Shown in pieces: positions 60,837-64,000 of a stretch of 64,000 nucleotides of DNA. Source of the DNA: Chloracidobacterium sp. (GTDB lineage: Bacteria > Acidobacteriota > Blastocatellia > Pyrinomonadales > Pyrinomonadaceae); NCBI GenBank assembly GCA_016706275.1, contig JADJJY010000001.1:372001-436000 (forward strand), given 5' to 3'. The notes under the pieces were generated by a model that did no database searches, had not been told where the DNA came from, and saw only the letters and a list, made by a program, of their open reading frames with translations. Position 1 is the first letter of the stretch. Every line of letters begins with the position of its first letter. The position numbers and the translations under genes were made by a program.

Positions 60837-62987
60837 TTAGAATCCGGTGAGCAAGATCGCATCATTTCCTGTCCGACCGCGGCCGAGGGCGAGCGTTTTG
60901 CCGTCGCGGGACCAGGCAAATGAGAACACGCGAGCTTTTGGGATTTCCAGCACCAGTCTTTTATCGCCTTTTCCGTCAAGGCTACGTCGCCAGATCCTGG
61001 CTGCATCAGGCTGGTTATCTACGTAATCAAAACTGCGTCCGCCATCGGACCACACGATGCCGGGGTTTTGCGACCGGATCGTGATGGTGCGGGGTTCTTC
61101 TTTTCCTGAAAGGTCAAAAAATATGATATCAGCGGTGTCTGTATCTGTATCTTCTTTTTGACTCTTGAACGCAAGATAATGTCCGTCCGGCGAGATCGTC
61201 AAAAAGCTGCCGGGGGCAAGTTTGCCCTGTTGGGTCAGCATTTCTTTGCTGCCATCGACCAACGACTGCCGCCATAGCACATTCGATCTAGGATTTCGCT
61301 GGATAAAGTAGAGCGTTCCGCCATCGGCCGATACTACGGGCAAAAAATCAGGATTGCTGTCGTCAAATGTGATTTGTGTGGAATTGCCGCCGTCGATATC
61401 TATCCGCCAAATATGTCGCTTGCCGCTGCGGGTCGATTCGAAAAATACGAAGCGTCCGTCAGCGGTCACAAATGGATTTTCGTTGCTGGTTCCACTATTG
61501 TCTGTCAATTGTTTTCGCAAGCCATCGCTCGGGCGGAGCGACCATAGGTCAATATTACCGGTAATGCGTGTCGCATAAACAATGTTGCCGTCCGGTGTCC
61601 ATTCAAGCCCCGAACCGCCATCGCGGTTGAGATTGCCAAAAGTAAGCTGTTTCTGTTCCGTAGTATCACCGGCCCTCATCGTCCAGATGTGCGAGAACGT
61701 GGTGAATTGCCTAGCCACGAGATTTTTTCCATCAGCCGAAACCGAAACTGATCTGTAATTGTTCAGGTCATTAGTTATCTTACGCAATTCGCCGTCTGGC
61801 AAATTCAGCCGCCAAAGCTGGAAAAAGCGGTTGTTCTCACGTCCGGTGACTAGTAAACCTGAGTTTTCTGGTAGCCAGACAACTTGTTCGATCTGAATGA
61901 GTTGTTCGGTTTTGATTGTCGTTGTATCACCGGTGGCAGCATCTACGAGCAATAGACGTGAGATGTTTGCGGAGTTAGGTGTTTGCTCGATGATCGCGAT
62001 CTTACGGCCGTCGGGCGACCATGCAGGAAATCCGCTGCGAAAGATCGTGAAGGGCAAATTACGGCTAATGAGTTTTCTCTCGTTACCCGAACTGAGGTCT
62101 CTTATCATCACCGCCCATTCGCCTTGCGTCGGCAAAAATCTGACGAATGCGACATTGCGTCCATCCGGGGCAAATCCGATAGTACTCCAGACACGCTCGG
62201 CGATCAGTTTTGCCGGACCCCCAAAACGCGAAGTTTGAAACACGTCGCCGCCTGCGTCAAAGCTGTCCTCGTTACGAAAAATGATCGATCCGCTATCATT
62301 TGAAAACTGTAGATTGCCAAATTTTTCGTGCCCCGGTATCTCGAGTTTTACGCTCGTTCCTGAAGCAACGTCTTGCAGAAATACTCTATTTTCCTGGACA
62401 TACGCGATCGACCTGCCATCAGGCGAAATGATCGGAAACGCGATCTCGCCCGTAAATGTCAGCTTTTGAAACGTCACATTTTCGACCGGCGGCGACGAAC
62501 GAGCCGACAAATATCGTGAGCCAAAATAAGCTGAAACACTGAGGACGGTGAGCAATCCAATGACAAAAGCGGCATTACGGTAGCGATGATGGGCGGGTGA
62601 CTTGGCGGGAGCATTATTTGTTGTATCTGGGATGTCGGGGCTCGACGCACGGCGGTCAAAATCGCTCGTTACCGCTGTGGCAATGCGATAACCGCGTTTT
62701 GGCAGCGTCTCGATGATCGGTCGCCCGTCGACGTCGTTTCCAAGTGCCTGACGCAGCGAATATATGCTCTGCGTCAGATTGCTTTCCTCGACAAACGAGT
62801 CGGCCCAAACCGTTTCCATCAACTCATTTTTTGAGACGACCTCGCCCCGTTTCGCGACGAGCAGGCACAAAACGTCTATCACTTTGGCCGCCAGCGGCAC
62901 AATTTCGTCATTTCGCCTAAGGATCTTCTCCTCAGTGTTTAGGCGAAACCCGCCGAACTGAAACCAATTTTTACCAGGCTCGCTCAT
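60837..62987 (-). CDS. Winged-helix regulator fused to a TolB-like propeller
   Basis: About 716 residues. The N-terminal OmpR/CadC-type winged helix (residues about 10-105) shows FQFGGFRLNTEEKILRRNDE, VSKNELMETVWADSFVEESN and LRQALGNDVDGRPIIETLPK. One membrane helix follows (AAFVIGLLTVLSVSAYFGSRYL, in parts). The rest is a periplasmic propeller of WD40-like PD40 repeats (ISPDGRSIAYVQ, FSNDSGSIIF, WSPDGRKIAIIE, FAWSRDGKTLALG). It is a one-component membrane regulator that could sense an extracytoplasmic ligand. The ATG at 62987 is preferred over TTG 62990. This architecture is common in Acidobacteriota. Confidence 0.87.
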   Translation of the reverse strand: MSEPGKNWFQFGGFRLNTEEKILRRNDEIVPLAAKVIDVLCLLVAKRGEVVSKNELMETVWADSFVEESNLTQSIYSLRQALGNDVDGRPIIETLPKRGYRIATAVTSDFDRRASSPDIPDTTNNAPAKSPAHHRYRNAAFVIGLLTVLSVSAYFGSRYLSARSSPPVENVTFQKLTFTGEIAFPIISPDGRSIAYVQENRVFLQDVASGTSVKLEIPGHEKFGNLQFSNDSGSIIFRNEDSFDAGGDVFQTSRFGGPAKLIAERVWSTIGFAPDGRNVAFVRFLPTQGEWAVMIRDLSSGNERKLISRNLPFTIFRSGFPAWSPDGRKIAIIEQTPNSANISRLLLVDAATGDTTTIKTEQLIQIEQVVWLPENSGLLVTGRENNRFFQLWRLNLPDGELRKITNDLNNYRSVSVSADGKNLVARQFTTFSHIWTMRAGDTTEQKQLTFGNLNRDGGSGLEWTPDGNIVYATRITGNIDLWSLRPSDGLRKQLTDNSGTSNENPFVTADGRFVFFESTRSGKRHIWRIDIDGGNSTQITFDDSNPDFLPVVSADGGTLYFIQRNPRSNVLWRQSLVDGSKEMLTQQGKLAPGSFLTISPDGHYLAFKSQKEDTDTDTADIIFFDLSGKEEPRTITIRSQNPGIVWSDGGRSFDYVDNQPDAARIWRRSLDGKGDKRLVLEIPKARVFSFAWSRDGKTLALGRGRTGNDAILLTGF

Positions 62988-63116
62988 CAAAATCTGCCAA
63001 TTGAGAAAAAATTGATGTTTTCTTTAGGACTAATAACACCCTGTTTATTCACAATGATTCGTGTCTGAAGAGAAGAGTTATTTTACGACAACTTTCAGAC
63101 CAGACAAAGCAATTTG

Positions 63117-63563
63117 ATGAGGCTGTTAACAGTAAAAATATACCTCAGTACCGTAATGATGGCGGTTTTATGTTCGTGCGGAACGGCTCCGGCAACTGTC
63201 GCGGTTCACGAGGTGTGCCGCCAAACTGACAACAAACGCGTGTTTGTCGAGGGGTATCTGAGGCCCCGCCAGTCGTCTGACCAAGAATTAACAGACCCAG
63301 CCGCCGCGAACCGTTACAATATGCTGCTTGTCGAAAAGAGCAGCGGAACCGGGGCATTTATTACAGTTTTGATCGAGGGCACGGGCTCGCACGAGCCAAA
63401 CAGGATCGACAAATTGCCCATCAGCTATACGTACAACGACGTGCGGATCAACACAAGTTCCGGCCGACAGGTGACCGCCGATGACAGGCTGCTGATCACC
63501 GGGAGCGTTTTGAAAGAGTCTAAACCCTGTGTATTACAGGTCGAGAAAATTGATACACCATAG
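63117..63563 (+). CDS. Putative lipoprotein of unknown function
   Basis: The 148-residue protein has a lipobox-like VLCSCG after a short hydrophobic N-terminus, so Cys about residue 22 could be lipidated. The mature part (VCRQTDNKRVFVEGYLRPRQ, NRYNMLLVEKSSGTGAFITV, DDRLLITGSVLKESKPCVLQ) looks like a small OB-fold-like beta barrel. I do not recognise the family. The ATG at 63117 is used; the TTG before it adds one residue. The next gene starts 20 bp downstream with its own AAAGGAG site and may be co-transcribed. Confidence 0.55.
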   Translation: MRLLTVKIYLSTVMMAVLCSCGTAPATVAVHEVCRQTDNKRVFVEGYLRPRQSSDQELTDPAAANRYNMLLVEKSSGTGAFITVLIEGTGSHEPNRIDKLPISYTYNDVRINTSSGRQVTADDRLLITGSVLKESKPCVLQVEKIDTP

Positions 63564-63583
63564 GTTCATAAAAGGAGAACAAA

Positions 63584-64000
63584 ATGAAAAGATTAGTCCT
63601 ATTGATCACGATAATTACAGCCACTGTGGGTATTGCTGGTGCTCAAGGCATGTGCAATGCATTGGATGTGAATATGGGCTTTGCCAATAATGCGCTAAAA
63701 AGCTCGCTCGCAGATACGTTCCACGTTATTAGTGACGATATGCAAAAGCTGCTCTTTACTCCGGATGTGTGGAAAGCCGAACTCGCAAAGGTTATGAACT
63801 GTTCGCCATCGAGCTTTCCTTCAAATTGGATGGATCGCGTTCGTGACAATTACGACCAGCTTAAAGCAATTGCGGATAACGACGGAAAAACTAAAGTCTG
63901 GAAAGAGCGTCCGTTCCAAAGGCCAACGGAGCAAGCGATCGTAAAGACGAAATATCTCGCGAAATATCCGGGCGTTAAGATCCTCAAGATCGGCTCGAAT
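63584..64000 (+). CDS. Exported protein, cut by the window end
   Basis: The frame is open from the ATG at 63584 to the last base (139 codons) and continues past the window. AAAGGAGAA precedes the start. A signal peptide (VLLITIITATVGIAGAQG) leads into a helical region with MCNALDVNMGFANNALKSSL, FTPDVWKAELAKVMNCSPSS and AKYPGVKILKIGSN. Two Cys in the mature part could form a disulfide. I cannot name the family. Confidence 0.6.
   Translation, partial: MKRLVLLITIITATVGIAGAQGMCNALDVNMGFANNALKSSLADTFHVISDDMQKLLFTPDVWKAELAKVMNCSPSSFPSNWMDRVRDNYDQLKAIADNDGKTKVWKERPFQRPTEQAIVKTKYLAKYPGVKILKIGSN

Noticed and set aside
1..64000. tRNA, rRNA, prophage or insertion-sequence genes
   Set aside because: No cloverleaf, ribosomal RNA, transposase, integrase or phage structural gene could be recognised in any intergenic region or frame.

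Overview
The window reads as a chromosomal stretch of an Acidobacteriota bacterium, most likely class Blastocatellia (Pyrinomonadaceae-like). This is inferred from family content, not from a marker gene. The signs are an Oar-like TonB-dependent receptor with an N-terminal carboxypeptidase-regulatory domain, a Sig-70_X6-type ECF sigma factor paired with a Ser/Thr kinase carrying a TPR-like tail, a winged-helix/TolB-propeller regulator, DUF5117-type and M13 metalloproteases, and futalosine-pathway menaquinone genes. I see no rRNA, tRNA, transposase, phage gene or CRISPR array.

Layout. 0-10 kb: a small zinc-ribbon-like protein, then S1/P1 nuclease, M20 peptidase and dprA in a tight run; topA behind a strong promoter and a leader terminator; a small methyltransferase; a secreted M28 peptidase split by one frameshift; a membrane protein; a GNAT enzyme. 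10.7-13.7 kb: an accessory-looking patch with an orphan CbbQ/NorQ-type ATPase, a composite palindromic repeat, a 210-bp degenerate heptamer array, an HTH regulator and a NADAR-domain protein with a signal peptide. 13.9-26 kb: the TonB receptor, a catalytically degenerate M1-like protein with TPRs, small ligand-binding proteins, an MFS importer, a PLP decarboxylase coupled to a thioredoxin-like protein, and a zinc-dependent phospholipase C-like protein. 27-35 kb: two APC amino-acid transporters, a DASS carboxylate transporter, a PpiD/SurA-like foldase and NAD kinase. 35-41.6 kb: an alkyltransferase-like protein and a cyclase, then mqnA and mqnC separated by a reverse-strand group holding an Imm63-type immunity protein and a YdeI-like protein, then a desaturase. 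41.6-49.5 kb: a delta-60-repeat protein, the sigma/kinase pair, DUF962 and DUF2721 proteins, a radical SAM enzyme, a PrxQ-type peroxiredoxin and a YggX-like protein with an added zinc-ribbon signature. 49.5-54.6 kb: two exported thioredoxins, then ECF sigma, anti-sigma, cytochrome b and a molybdopterin oxidoreductase, then an arginyltransferase-like protein. 54.7-64 kb: M13 peptidase, class II photolyase, a DUF5117-like metalloprotease, the winged-helix/TolB regulator, a lipoprotein and a gene cut by the window edge.

How the genes fit together. Secreted and periplasmic peptidases (M28, M13, DUF5117-like, and the M1 pseudo-peptidase), the TonB receptor, the amino-acid and carboxylate transporters and the aromatic amino-acid decarboxylase fit an aerobic heterotroph living on proteinaceous material. 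The peroxiredoxin, YggX-like protein, thioredoxins and the sigma-controlled molybdenum oxidoreductase form an envelope and oxidative-stress block.

The parts most worth a second look are the HTH/exported-NADAR pair with its repeat-rich upstream region, the orphan immunity-type group between the menaquinone genes, the topA leader, the frameshift at a slippery heptamer in the M28 gene, and long intergenic palindromes built from short tandem repeats, one of which supplies the stop codon of the NADAR gene.
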